This document shows, in pieces, positions 7,524 to 14,683 of a DNA stretch of 34,483 bases. Where the stretch lies: positions 1 through 34,483 of the forward strand of contig NZ_OEZH01000170.1 in NCBI RefSeq assembly GCF_900243075.1, written 5' to 3'. How positions within the stretch are numbered: position 1 is the first letter of the stretch; each line of letters starts with the position of its first letter. This DNA comes from Clostridioides difficile. GTDB taxonomy: Bacteria > Bacillota > Clostridia > Peptostreptococcales > Peptostreptococcaceae. Under the pieces are notes generated by a model. It searched no databases, was not told where the DNA came from, and saw only the letters and a program-made list of their open reading frames with translations. Made by a program: the position numbers and the translations under genes.

Positions 7524-8291
7524 ATGAAAAAGATAGTGAAAGTAAAAAATATTAATATTGGAGAAGGTGTACCTAAAATTTGTGTACCAATTATCGGAAA
7601 AAATAAAGAAGATATTATAAAAGAGGTCAAAGAATTAAAAGAAGAATGTTTAGATGTTATAGAGTGGCGAGTTGATTTTTTTGAGAATGTGGAAAATATT
7701 CAAGAAGTTAAGAATACTCTTTATGAATTAAAAAGTTACATATCTAATATACCTTTATTATTCACATTTAGAAGTATAGTAGAAGGGGGAGAAAAATTAA
7801 TATCAAAAGATTATTATATTACTTTGAATAAAGAAATTTCCAATACAGGCTTAATAGATTTATTAGATGTAGAGTTATTTATAGGAGATGAAATTGTAGA
7901 GGAAGTAGTTAATTTTGCTCATAAAAAAGGAGTGAAAGTAATTATATCTAATCATGATTTTAATAAAACTCCAAAAAAAGAAGAGATTATATCTCGTTTA
8001 TGTAGGATGCAGGAATTAGGAGCGGATTTACCTAAAATAGCTGTTATGCCACAAAATGAAAAAGATGTGTTGGTGCTACTTGAAGCTACAAATGAAATGT
8101 TTAGAATTTATGCAGATAGACCAATAGTAACAATGTCAATGTCAGGAGTGGGAGTTATAAGTCGATTATGTGGAGAAATATTTGGTTCCGCGTTGACCTT
8201 TGGAGCAGCTAAAAATGTTTCAGCACCAGGACAGATATCATTTAAAGAATTAAACTCAGTACTCAATTTATTGCATAAGAGTATTAACTAA
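7524..8291 (+). CDS. aroD: Type I 3-dehydroquinate dehydratase
   Basis: This enzyme performs the third step of the shikimate pathway, dehydrating 3-dehydroquinate through a Schiff base. At 255 aa it has the usual length. The catalytic residues sit one position beyond those of the well-studied Salmonella enzyme: Glu47 (EWRVDF), His144 (SNHDF), Schiff-base Lys171 (LPKIAVMP) and Arg214 (SRLCGE). The C-terminal loop SAPGQ is also present. The start is ATG 7524 with GGAGGGG (7514-7520); an upstream in-frame ATG at 7497 lacks a site. The gene stands alone, away from other shikimate genes. Isolated type I enzymes can also be catabolic, but nothing nearby supports that. Confidence 0.95.
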   Translation: MKKIVKVKNINIGEGVPKICVPIIGKNKEDIIKEVKELKEECLDVIEWRVDFFENVENIQEVKNTLYELKSYISNIPLLFTFRSIVEGGEKLISKDYYITLNKEISNTGLIDLLDVELFIGDEIVEEVVNFAHKKGVKVIISNHDFNKTPKKEEIISRLCRMQELGADLPKIAVMPQNEKDVLVLLEATNEMFRIYADRPIVTMSMSGVGVISRLCGEIFGSALTFGAAKNVSAPGQISFKELNSVLNLLHKSIN

Positions 8292-8842
8292 TTTAATTAA
8301 AGCTGAAAAGTAATATTGGATAGTATTTATTGGTATGTTTTTACATTATGTATATCTAATGAAAAATGAATACTCTTTAAGATGTATAAATCAAATATAA
8401 AAAACTTTTCAGATAGTAAAATTTAAATTAGGTAATTACGTGATATCTGAAAAGTAACTATTTAATGTATGTATTCTGAAAGTAATTATAGAAAATGATG
8501 TTGTCTGATATTATATAGTGAACTTGGATTGTAGGAAATCTTATAAATCAACTATGGCATATTTAAAATATGCCATTAAAAACTATTAAATATTAGATTA
8601 TAAGATAATATACTAATATTTCTGTTATTTATAGACAGTAAGTTTCAATAATGACGATTTTATCTAAATTAGAAGATATATATTGAAAAAGTGAAAATTT
8701 TGATATAGAAACATATTAGACTATATAAGCAATTTTACACTTTGTTATTTTTTATAGTGCATTTTAATATTATGTATCTTTAGATGTAAAATTTGTGCTA
8801 TTTATGTTTGTCATTCTTTTTCCTTTTTTATAATCATGTACT
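8292..8842. other. Gene-free 550-bp AT-rich region with several inverted repeats
   Basis: I find no convincing ORF. It holds a 12-bp inverted repeat (8404-8455), a perfect 10-bp hairpin ATGGCATATT/AATATGCCAT (8554-8576) and an 8-bp repeat AATATTAG/CTAATATT (8589-8620). CTGAAAAGTAA occurs twice (8302-8312 and 8448-8458). This could be a small RNA locus or the decayed end of an inserted element. Confidence 0.4.
8399..8455 (-). terminator. Minus-strand terminator-like hairpin
   Basis: ACTTTTCAGATA (8404-8415) and TATCTGAAAAGT (8444-8455) are perfectly complementary, with a 28-nt loop. On the minus strand the stem is followed by a run of T (A8399-8404 on the plus strand). It lies nearly 400 nt beyond the nearest minus-strand gene end. 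Confidence 0.5.
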
Positions 8843-9520
8843 CTAAAAATTATATATGTAATATAAGATTATCACTCTATTTTTTGAATATTGTACGTTA
8901 CAACATTTATACCTATCATCATCAATGACACTAGAATATATAGGATACTTATTTTCGTTTAACCAATATTTTTGCATATTCTTTGTCCAAGATTTTGGAA
9001 ATTTAAATACTTTTTTGTTTATTAGAACATCTTCATCTTCAAAAATATTAACTTCTTTTTCAATTTTTATTTTTCTGTTATATATTTTATCTATAGATTC
9101 CTTGTCGAGTTTTATGTCTTTATACATATCAGGACAATAACAACAAACATAATTTCTGTTTTTTCGACGTTTAAATTTTACAACTTTCTCTATGCTAATT
9201 TCTAGTTTTTTTGTATCATCTTTTATAAATTTAATATCTTCTATATTGTCACTTGAAAAAATTTCTGTCAATCTTAAAGTGTTCACAGTTTCTCTAAGTA
9301 TCTGTTTTTTATAAGAACAAAACTCATATCTCAAAGAAAGGTTTAATTTATTAGGTATGTAGTCATTCCCATATTTAAACATCTTAATTTTTTTCAATTC
9401 AGTATTATCTTTAAATTTCAACTTTTTATACCTGAAAGTTACTTTGCTAAAAAGAGTATATTCTACATCAATATATTCTTTTGCAATCTTAAATTTATCG
9501 CTACCTTCAATCACAATCAT
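8843..9520 (-). CDS. Hypothetical protein, lysine-rich with Cys pairs
   Basis: I do not recognise this 225-residue protein. It is rich in Lys, Asp and Ile and has no signal peptide or obvious membrane helix. Possible metal ligands are C126, C127 and C129 (CCYCPDMY) and C206-C207 (KCCNV), which may form a zinc site between the middle and the C-terminus. ATG 9520 has GGGGAT about 8 nt upstream. A long imperfect palindrome (9561-9602) and a terminator separate it from the sin genes, so it is probably its own unit. Its composition and isolation suggest accessory or horizontally acquired DNA, but that is only an impression. Confidence 0.6.
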   Translation of the reverse strand: MIVIEGSDKFKIAKEYIDVEYTLFSKVTFRYKKLKFKDNTELKKIKMFKYGNDYIPNKLNLSLRYEFCSYKKQILRETVNTLRLTEIFSSDNIEDIKFIKDDTKKLEISIEKVVKFKRRKNRNYVCCYCPDMYKDIKLDKESIDKIYNRKIKIEKEVNIFEDEDVLINKKVFKFPKSWTKNMQKYWLNENKYPIYSSVIDDDRYKCCNVQYSKNRVIILYYIYNF

Positions 9521-9560
9521 AGCCTATCCCCAATCGTTTTATATTAAAATAAGGCCACAC

Positions 9561-9602
9561 AACATGGTCTAATAGTGCTCATTAGCACTATAAGACAATG
9601 TT
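9561..9602 (-). promoter_or_regulatory. 42-nt imperfect palindrome upstream of the unknown gene
   Basis: Arms of 19 nt (9561-9579 and 9584-9602) match at 17 of 19 positions around a CATT loop. Paired blocks are AACAT/ATGTT, GTCT/AGAC and ATAGTGCT/AGCACTAT. It lies about 40 bp before the gene at 8843-9520, after the sin terminator, with no U-tract. It could be an operator for a dimeric regulator or a leader hairpin. Confidence 0.55.
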
Positions 9603-9617
9603 AACACAAAAAGACAA

Positions 9618-9648
9618 AAAAAGGTTATTTATTTCAAATAACCTTTTT
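9618..9648. terminator. Terminator of the sinR-sinR' operon (bidirectional form)
   Basis: A perfect 13-bp stem, AAAAAGGTTATTT with AAATAACCTTTTT, has an ATTTC loop. T-tracts are present on both strands. It lies 21 nt past the sinR' stop. Confidence 0.9.
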
Positions 9649-9669
9649 GTTTATATAAAATATAAAGAA

Positions 9670-9996
9670 TTATATTCTATTCTTTTTTATGGTATCTATA
9701 ATTTGTAATATCAGATTTAGCTCTCTTGAATTTAAGCCTTTTAACTCTTCGTCTATATCATTTTCTAAATATGTCTTTCCAATGGGAGTAATATCTTTTA
9801 TAAGAACATCTGCAGAGATATTTAATACACTTACAAATTTTATGAATGTTTTAAGACTTGGATTCTTTTTACCACTTTCGATTTGAGTTATATACCAAGG
9901 CGATACTCCAACCATATTTGCAAACTCTTTTGAAGTTAAATTCGCTTTTTTACGTTCTTCTTTAAGTCTTTTACCTATATAATTCATTATTGTCAC
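9670..9996 (-). CDS. sinR': Xre-family regulator SinR' (SinI)
   Basis: This is a small DNA-binding or antagonist protein of 108 aa from GTG 9996, or 105 aa from the internal ATG at 9987. An Xre helix-turn-helix occupies about residues 8-64 (LTSKEFANMVGVSPWYITQIESG), and a short helical C-terminal tail may serve dimerisation. It is the second gene of a pair, 12 nt after sinR. The C. difficile sin locus has this organisation: two HTH proteins of about 112 and 105 aa that affect sporulation, toxin and motility. In the published work the second protein antagonises SinR. GAGG lies about 6 nt before GTG 9996 but 15 nt before the ATG, so the GTG start looks better supported. Confidence 0.85.
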   Translation of the reverse strand: MTIMNYIGKRLKEERKKANLTSKEFANMVGVSPWYITQIESGKKNPSLKTFIKFVSVLNISADVLIKDITPIGKTYLENDIDEELKGLNSRELNLILQIIDTIKKNRI

Positions 9997-10008
9997 TATT
10001 TACCTCAC

Positions 10009-10347
10009 TTATATTTCTTTATATTTAATGATACATTTTATTAACTCTAACATTGCAATTTGTTCTTTTTTAGTTAATTTATTAATCATTTCATAACATT
10101 CTAAAGGTATAGAGTTATCAATGCCTTCTGCTGTAATAATATTTGCAAATAACAATTCCAGTGGTATATTTAAAGCAGTAGCAATTTTCATTATAATATT
10201 GATAGATGTATTTGTTTCAGCTCTTTCAATCTGACCAATATATGTTGTATGTAAACCTGCCTTTTCTGCAAGAAATTCTTGACTATATCCTAATTTTGTT
10301 CTATAGACTTTTATTCTATCTCCTATTATTTTTCCAATATTTGCCAA
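10009..10347 (-). CDS. sinR: Xre-family pleiotropic regulator SinR
   Basis: This is a 112-residue protein with an N-terminal Xre helix-turn-helix at about residues 10-66 (YSQEFLAEKAGLHTTYIGQIERAE). A C-terminal helical region of about 40 residues probably mediates dimers or contact with SinR'. Length and position match C. difficile SinR, a pleiotropic regulator of sporulation, toxin production and motility reported to be repressed by Spo0A. The start codon is TTG at 10347, chosen because GGAGGG lies 8 nt upstream and no ATG fits. It is the first gene of the minus-strand pair. The upstream region holds three direct repeats spaced 30 and 29 bp apart that may be its operators. I found no exact Spo0A box (TGTCGAA) upstream. 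Confidence 0.88.
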   Translation of the reverse strand: MANIGKIIGDRIKVYRTKLGYSQEFLAEKAGLHTTYIGQIERAETNTSINIIMKIATALNIPLELLFANIITAEGIDNSIPLECYEMINKLTKKEQIAMLELIKCIIKYKEI

Positions 10348-10396
10348 TTATTATCCCTCCACCTTAGATTATATTCATAGTTTAAGCTGTTTTATA

Positions 10397-10479
10397 TAGA
10401 CTATTTATGCTTTTTTAGCCTAAATGTAGACTATATATGTTTATATACTGAAATAAGTACTATTTATTTTGCATAGTCT
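10397..10479. repeat. Iterated repeats upstream of sinR (candidate operators)
   Basis: TAGACTATTTATG (10397-10409), TAGACTATATATG (10427-10439) and GTACTATTTAT (10457-10467) form three direct repeats. Their ACTATWTAT cores start at 10400, 10430 and 10459, close to three helical turns apart, so they face the same side of the DNA. An inverted partial copy, CATAGTCT, lies at 10472-10479. They sit 50-130 bp upstream of the sinR start codon. Confidence 0.6.
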
Positions 10480-10994
10480 GTATCTACAATAAACAAATAC
10501 GAATAAATCATATTTTCAACTAGACAAATATTTTTCGTAATTTCATACCCATACTACAATAATAAAATGAAATAATAATATGTTAATTATAGCATTTTTT
10601 ATTACAATTACATATTATATACATGGAATATATTTTGAAAATTTAAATAATTTTAGATTTCATAGTGTTGAATAATTAATGTATCTAGAAAATTTTTTGA
10701 TGAGTATTTTAAGCTTGATTATTCCATTAATAATGTCAATATTTTTAAATCTAATAATATAGAAGTGAAATAAAAAAGTAATTATAAGTGAGAATTTTTT
10801 GAATAAGATTTCAAAAAAATATTTAATTAAATAAATAATGAAAATATATAATACTAGCTTCGATTATAAAAAAATAAATATGTAAATACTTATAAACATA
10901 AGTTATATGTAAGATTTACAGTAGAGTAATAATTTTATAAAAATACTTAATAAATATAAATTAAATTATATATGTATATATTGCAGTTCAATAG
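10480..10994. other. AT-rich intergenic region between sinR and the carbonic anhydrase gene
   Basis: No ORF of note. A small hairpin ACTTAT-AAAC-ATAAGT lies at 10888-10903. Nothing else in this stretch has features I can name. Confidence 0.4.
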
Positions 10995-11003
10995 TGATAT
11001 AAT
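10995..11003 (+). promoter_or_regulatory. Extended -10 promoter of the carbonic anhydrase gene
   Basis: TGATATAAT gives an extended -10 (TGnTATAAT) 34 nt before the start codon. The -35 region is poor, as is common for extended -10 promoters. Confidence 0.5.
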
Positions 11004-11037
11004 AATAAAAAAATTTTTAAAGAGAGTGAGATTACAT

Positions 11038-11604
11038 ATGAGAAAACTTGAAGAGATATTAGAATATAATAAATCATTTGTAGAGAGTAAAGAATATGAA
11101 CAATATGTGACTTCAAAACATCCAAATAAAAAAATAGTAGTCTTATCTTGTATGGACACAAGATTAACTGAACTTTTGCCTAAGGCTATGAATTTGAAAA
11201 ATGGAGATGTGAAGCTAATAAAAAACGCAGGAGCTACTATAATGCATCCTTTTGGAAGTATTATGAGAAGTGTTCTAGTTGCAATTTATGAATTTGATGT
11301 AGATGAGGTTATAGTTGTAGGACACCATGGATGTGGTATGTGTAATGTTGATACAGATAAATTGCTTAGTAAAATTTTAGATAGGGGAATATCTAATGAT
11401 GTGATACTTACACTTCGTAGTGCTGGCATTGATACAAAACAATGGTTACATGGATTTGATTCTGCAGAAGAATCTGTAAAAGATAGTATTGATTTAATAA
11501 AAGGACATCCTTTGATTCCAGATGGGATTATTGTACATGGTCTAATCATATCACCAGAGACTGGAAAGTTAGATGTTGTTGTAAATGGATATGAAGATAA
11601 GTAG
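11038..11604 (+). CDS. Beta-class carbonic anhydrase
   Basis: The enzyme interconverts carbon dioxide and bicarbonate in the cytoplasm. Zinc ligands are Cys38 (SCMDTR), His96 and Cys99 (GHHGCGM). The Asp40/Arg42 dyad is present, as is the KNAGA motif at about residue 64. The protein of 188 aa is of the short, single-domain bacterial type. I start it at ATG 11038 after AGAGAGTGAG; a longer ATG at 10972 overlaps the promoter and has no binding site. It is flanked by its own promoter and terminator, so it is monocistronic. Confidence 0.92.
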   Translation: MRKLEEILEYNKSFVESKEYEQYVTSKHPNKKIVVLSCMDTRLTELLPKAMNLKNGDVKLIKNAGATIMHPFGSIMRSVLVAIYEFDVDEVIVVGHHGCGMCNVDTDKLLSKILDRGISNDVILTLRSAGIDTKQWLHGFDSAEESVKDSIDLIKGHPLIPDGIIVHGLIISPETGKLDVVVNGYEDK

Positions 11605-11648
11605 GATATTATAGTATTATATAAGAAATATACTACTTAAATAGGGTG

Positions 11649-11681
11649 TTGTCTCAAAATTTATTTTGGGACAATTTTTTT
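11649..11681 (+). terminator. Terminator after the carbonic anhydrase gene
   Basis: TTGTCTCAAAAT (11649-11660) pairs with ATTTTGGGACAA (11663-11674) with one T-G wobble, followed by seven T. Confidence 0.9.
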
Positions 11682-11836
11682 GCTTGGAAAGATATGAAAA
11701 GGTTTATTTGAAGCTTTAGAATAAAAAATATAAGTAGCTGACTAATTAAAAATCTTACTATTACTTATTAAAATTATAACTATATGATGTAAAAATATTT
11801 AATAAATGAAATTTATATGAATTTTTTATAAATATA

Positions 11837-11865
11837 TTGAAAAAAAGTATACGATATAGTAAAAT
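11837..11865 (+). promoter_or_regulatory. Promoter of the marR-ABC exporter operon
   Basis: TTGAAA (11837-11842), a 17-nt spacer and TAAAAT (11860-11865), with a palindromic operator directly downstream. Confidence 0.75.
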
Positions 11866-11867
11866 AA

Positions 11868-11885
11868 TACTTAGCCGACTAAGTA
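11868..11885. promoter_or_regulatory. Palindromic operator for the MarR regulator
   Basis: TACTTAG-CCGA-CTAAGTA is a perfect 7-bp inverted repeat starting 3 nt after the -10, over the expected transcription start. A related sequence TAGCTGACTAA (11735-11745) matches TAGCCGACTAA (11872-11882) at 10 of 11 positions and may be a second, weaker site. Confidence 0.7.
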
Positions 11886-11908
11886 ATATAAAAATAAGGA
11901 GGGCAAGC

Positions 11909-12370
11909 ATGAATAGTAATTCTGAAGAAAAATTAAATGATGTTTTTTTGCAATTAATGCGAATATATTTTATAAGAACTCATTTTTATTTTGATAAATT
12001 AGGTTTGTATCATGGTCAGCCACAAATACTTTTTTCTCTAAAAATGAAAAATGGGCAAAGTCAAAAGGAATTAGCAGATAAAAGAAAAGTAAAAGCATCT
12101 ACAACTACAGTTATGATAAAGAGGATGGAAAAAGCTGGACTTGTAGAAAGAAAACAAGATGAAAAAGACCAAAGAGTATCTAGGATTTTTTTAACAGATA
12201 AAGGTTTAGAAACATGCAATAAAGTTGAGGAATTTAATAAGGAATTAGAAAGAGAATTCTTTTTAGGATTTAGTGAAGAGGAAAAAATAGTACTTAGAAG
12301 ACTCCTAATGCAAGTACGAGATAATTTAAAAGAAAGGTGTCATAAACATGAAGATGAAAAATACTTTTAA
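11909..12370 (+). CDS. MarR-family repressor of the downstream ABC exporter
   Basis: This is a 153-residue winged-helix regulator. The recognition region runs QSQKELADKRKVKASTTTVMIKRMEKAGLVERKQDEKDQRVSR in pieces from about residue 50 to 95; the DxRxxR wing is present as DQRVSR. The ATG at 11909 has AAGGAGGG five nt upstream; a longer TTG frame from 11837 would start in the promoter and is rejected. It precedes two ABC half-transporters by 66 nt. The palindrome over its transcription start implies autoregulation, and MarR proteins of this layout usually release DNA when they bind a small drug-like ligand. The ligand is unknown. Confidence 0.88.
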   Translation: MNSNSEEKLNDVFLQLMRIYFIRTHFYFDKLGLYHGQPQILFSLKMKNGQSQKELADKRKVKASTTTVMIKRMEKAGLVERKQDEKDQRVSRIFLTDKGLETCNKVEEFNKELEREFFLGFSEEEKIVLRRLLMQVRDNLKERCHKHEDEKYF

Positions 12371-12436
12371 AGTTAAAATAATATTTTTCAATTCAATGTC
12401 ATTAGACTAATTAATATTACAGAAGGGAAGAAATGT

Positions 12437-14683
12437 ATGTTTAAATTAATTAAATATTTAAAGAAATCGGCATTATCAATAGCAATAATAGTCTGTCTAT
12501 TGGTAGTTCAAGCGGTATGTGACCTTTCTTTACCAGAATACACATCCAATATAGTAAATGTAGGTATACAACAAGGTGGAGTAGAAAACTCTGTTCCATC
12601 TGTGATTAGAGAGGGAGAATTAGATAAAATTACTTTATTCATGGATAAAAATAGTAAGGATAAAGTACTAGATAATTATACTTTATTGAATAAAGAGGAT
12701 TATACTAAGTATAAAGATAAGTATCCAGGACTAAAAGATGAATCTCTTTATGAGTTAAATACTAAAGATAAAGATACTATAGATGATTTAAACACTATTT
12801 TTGGGAAAGCTATTTTAATAGTATCAGGACTTGAAGGTGATAGTAAAGAAGTCAAAGCGATGAAAGCTCAACTAATGAGCCAACTTCCACCACAAGCTAC
12901 TCAAGGTGGAGATATTGATATATTTAAATTGTTATCAGCAATGCCAAAAGATAAGTTAGATACATTGACTAAAGAGATGAGCAAAGGCTTTGAAGGTATG
13001 CCAGAGAGCATGATAACACAAAGTTCAGTATCATATGTAAAGTCAGAGTATGAGAAAATAGGTATTGATACAGAAAAAACTCAAAATAATTATATATTAT
13101 TTACTGGGGCTAAAATGCTTGGGATAGCTATGATTAGTATGGTAGCAACAATAACAGTAGGATTCTTAGCAGCAAGAGTAGCAGCAAGTGTAGGTAGAAA
13201 TCTGAGAAGTGGAGTTTTTAGAAAAGTTATGTCATTTTCAAATACTGAAATGAATGAATTTTCTACAGCTTCGTTAATTACTCGTAGTACAAATGATATT
13301 CAACAAATACAAATGTTGATGGTTATGTTGCTTAGAATCGTATTCTATGCACCTATAATGGCTATAGGTGGGGTGATAAAGGTCTTAGACACAAATACTT
13401 CAATGGCATGGATTATAGCAGTAGCAGTCGTTGCGATTTTATCATTAATTGTAGTGTTATTTTCAGTGGTTATGCCTAAGTTTAAACTAGTTCAAAAGCT
13501 TGTTGATAAGTTAAACTTAGTAAGTCGTGAAATAATTACTGGTATTCCAGTTATCAGAGCTTTTAGTACTGAGAAACATGAAGAAAAAAGATTTGATGAA
13601 GCAAATAAAAATCTAACTAAAACAAATCTTTTTGTAAATAGGGTCATGACATGTATGATGCCTGCTATGATGCTTATAATGAACCTTATTACAGTTCTTA
13701 TAGTTTGGAGGGGTGCATATAGTGTTGATTCTGGAGCAATGCAAGTTGGAGATATGATGGCATTTATACAATATACAATGCAAATAATAATGTCATTCTT
13801 GATGATATCAATGATATCTATCATGCTTCCAAGAGCGTCTGTTTCAGCTATACGTATAGATGAAGTATTAGTATCAGATATAAGTATTAAAGACCCAGAA
13901 AAATCAGAAGCACAAGAATTTAAAGAAGATAAAAAAGGTCTTGTTGAATTTAAAAATGTTTCATTCATGTACCCAGATGCAGAAGAACCTATATTAACAA
14001 ATATATCTTTTACAGCAAAACCAGGAGAGACAACTGCTTTTATAGGAAGTACTGGTAGCGGTAAGTCAACTCTTATAAATTTAATTCCTCGTTTCTTTGA
14101 TGTTACTGAGGGGGAAATATTATTTGATGGAGTTAATATAAAAAATGTTTCTCAACATGATTTAAGGGAAAAAATTGGATATGTACCTCAAAAAGGAGTA
14201 TTGTTCTCTGGTACTATAGAATCCAACTTAAAATATGGTAGAAAAGACGCAACAGAGGAAGAAATGAGAATAGCAGCTGATATAGCTCAAGCCACAGAAT
14301 TTATTGATTCTAAACCAGAAGCTTTTAAAACTGAAATCTCTCAAGGTGGAACAAATGTGTCTGGAGGTCAAAAACAAAGACTTTCTATTGCAAGAGCAAT
14401 AGCAAAAAATCCAGAAGTTTATATATTTGATGATAGCTTTTCAGCACTTGACTTAAAGACTGATGCAGCTCTTCGTAAGGCTTTAAAATCAAAAACTGCT
14501 GAAAGTACTGTACTAATAGTTGCACAAAGAATTAGCACTATCTTACATGCAGAACAAATAATTGTATTAAATGAAGGAGAAATAGTTGGAATAGGAACAC
14601 ATAAAGAGCTTCTAAAAAATTGCGAAGTTTATGAGCAAATAGCTTTATCACAACTTTCAAAGGAGGAGCTAGCTAATGAGTAG
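12437..14683 (+). CDS. ABC exporter half-transporter with degenerate ATP site (subunit A)
   Basis: This is a type IV ABC exporter subunit of 748 aa, longer than the usual 580-620. The extra length is a charged extracytoplasmic insertion of about 185 residues (about 33-220) between the first and second membrane helices. Helices cluster at about 12-30, 222-245, 295-320, 325-350, 400-430 and 440-465. The nucleotide-binding domain has Walker A GSTGSGKST (about 537-545), a canonical signature VSGGQ (641-645) and Walker B ending in Asp665. Asp666 replaces the catalytic Glu. That substitution marks the degenerate half of heterodimeric exporters such as TM287/288. It overlaps the next gene by 8 nt, so the two are probably translated in a fixed ratio. 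Confidence 0.92.
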   Translation: MFKLIKYLKKSALSIAIIVCLLVVQAVCDLSLPEYTSNIVNVGIQQGGVENSVPSVIREGELDKITLFMDKNSKDKVLDNYTLLNKEDYTKYKDKYPGLKDESLYELNTKDKDTIDDLNTIFGKAILIVSGLEGDSKEVKAMKAQLMSQLPPQATQGGDIDIFKLLSAMPKDKLDTLTKEMSKGFEGMPESMITQSSVSYVKSEYEKIGIDTEKTQNNYILFTGAKMLGIAMISMVATITVGFLAARVAASVGRNLRSGVFRKVMSFSNTEMNEFSTASLITRSTNDIQQIQMLMVMLLRIVFYAPIMAIGGVIKVLDTNTSMAWIIAVAVVAILSLIVVLFSVVMPKFKLVQKLVDKLNLVSREIITGIPVIRAFSTEKHEEKRFDEANKNLTKTNLFVNRVMTCMMPAMMLIMNLITVLIVWRGAYSVDSGAMQVGDMMAFIQYTMQIIMSFLMISMISIMLPRASVSAIRIDEVLVSDISIKDPEKSEAQEFKEDKKGLVEFKNVSFMYPDAEEPILTNISFTAKPGETTAFIGSTGSGKSTLINLIPRFFDVTEGEILFDGVNIKNVSQHDLREKIGYVPQKGVLFSGTIESNLKYGRKDATEEEMRIAADIAQATEFIDSKPEAFKTEISQGGTNVSGGQKQRLSIARAIAKNPEVYIFDDSFSALDLKTDAALRKALKSKTAESTVLIVAQRISTILHAEQIIVLNEGEIVGIGTHKELLKNCEVYEQIALSQLSKEELANE

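Noticed and set aside
7418-7630. 70-codon minus-strand ORF over the aroD start
   Set aside because: It is the reverse shadow of the aroD 5' end and promoter, with no ribosome binding site.
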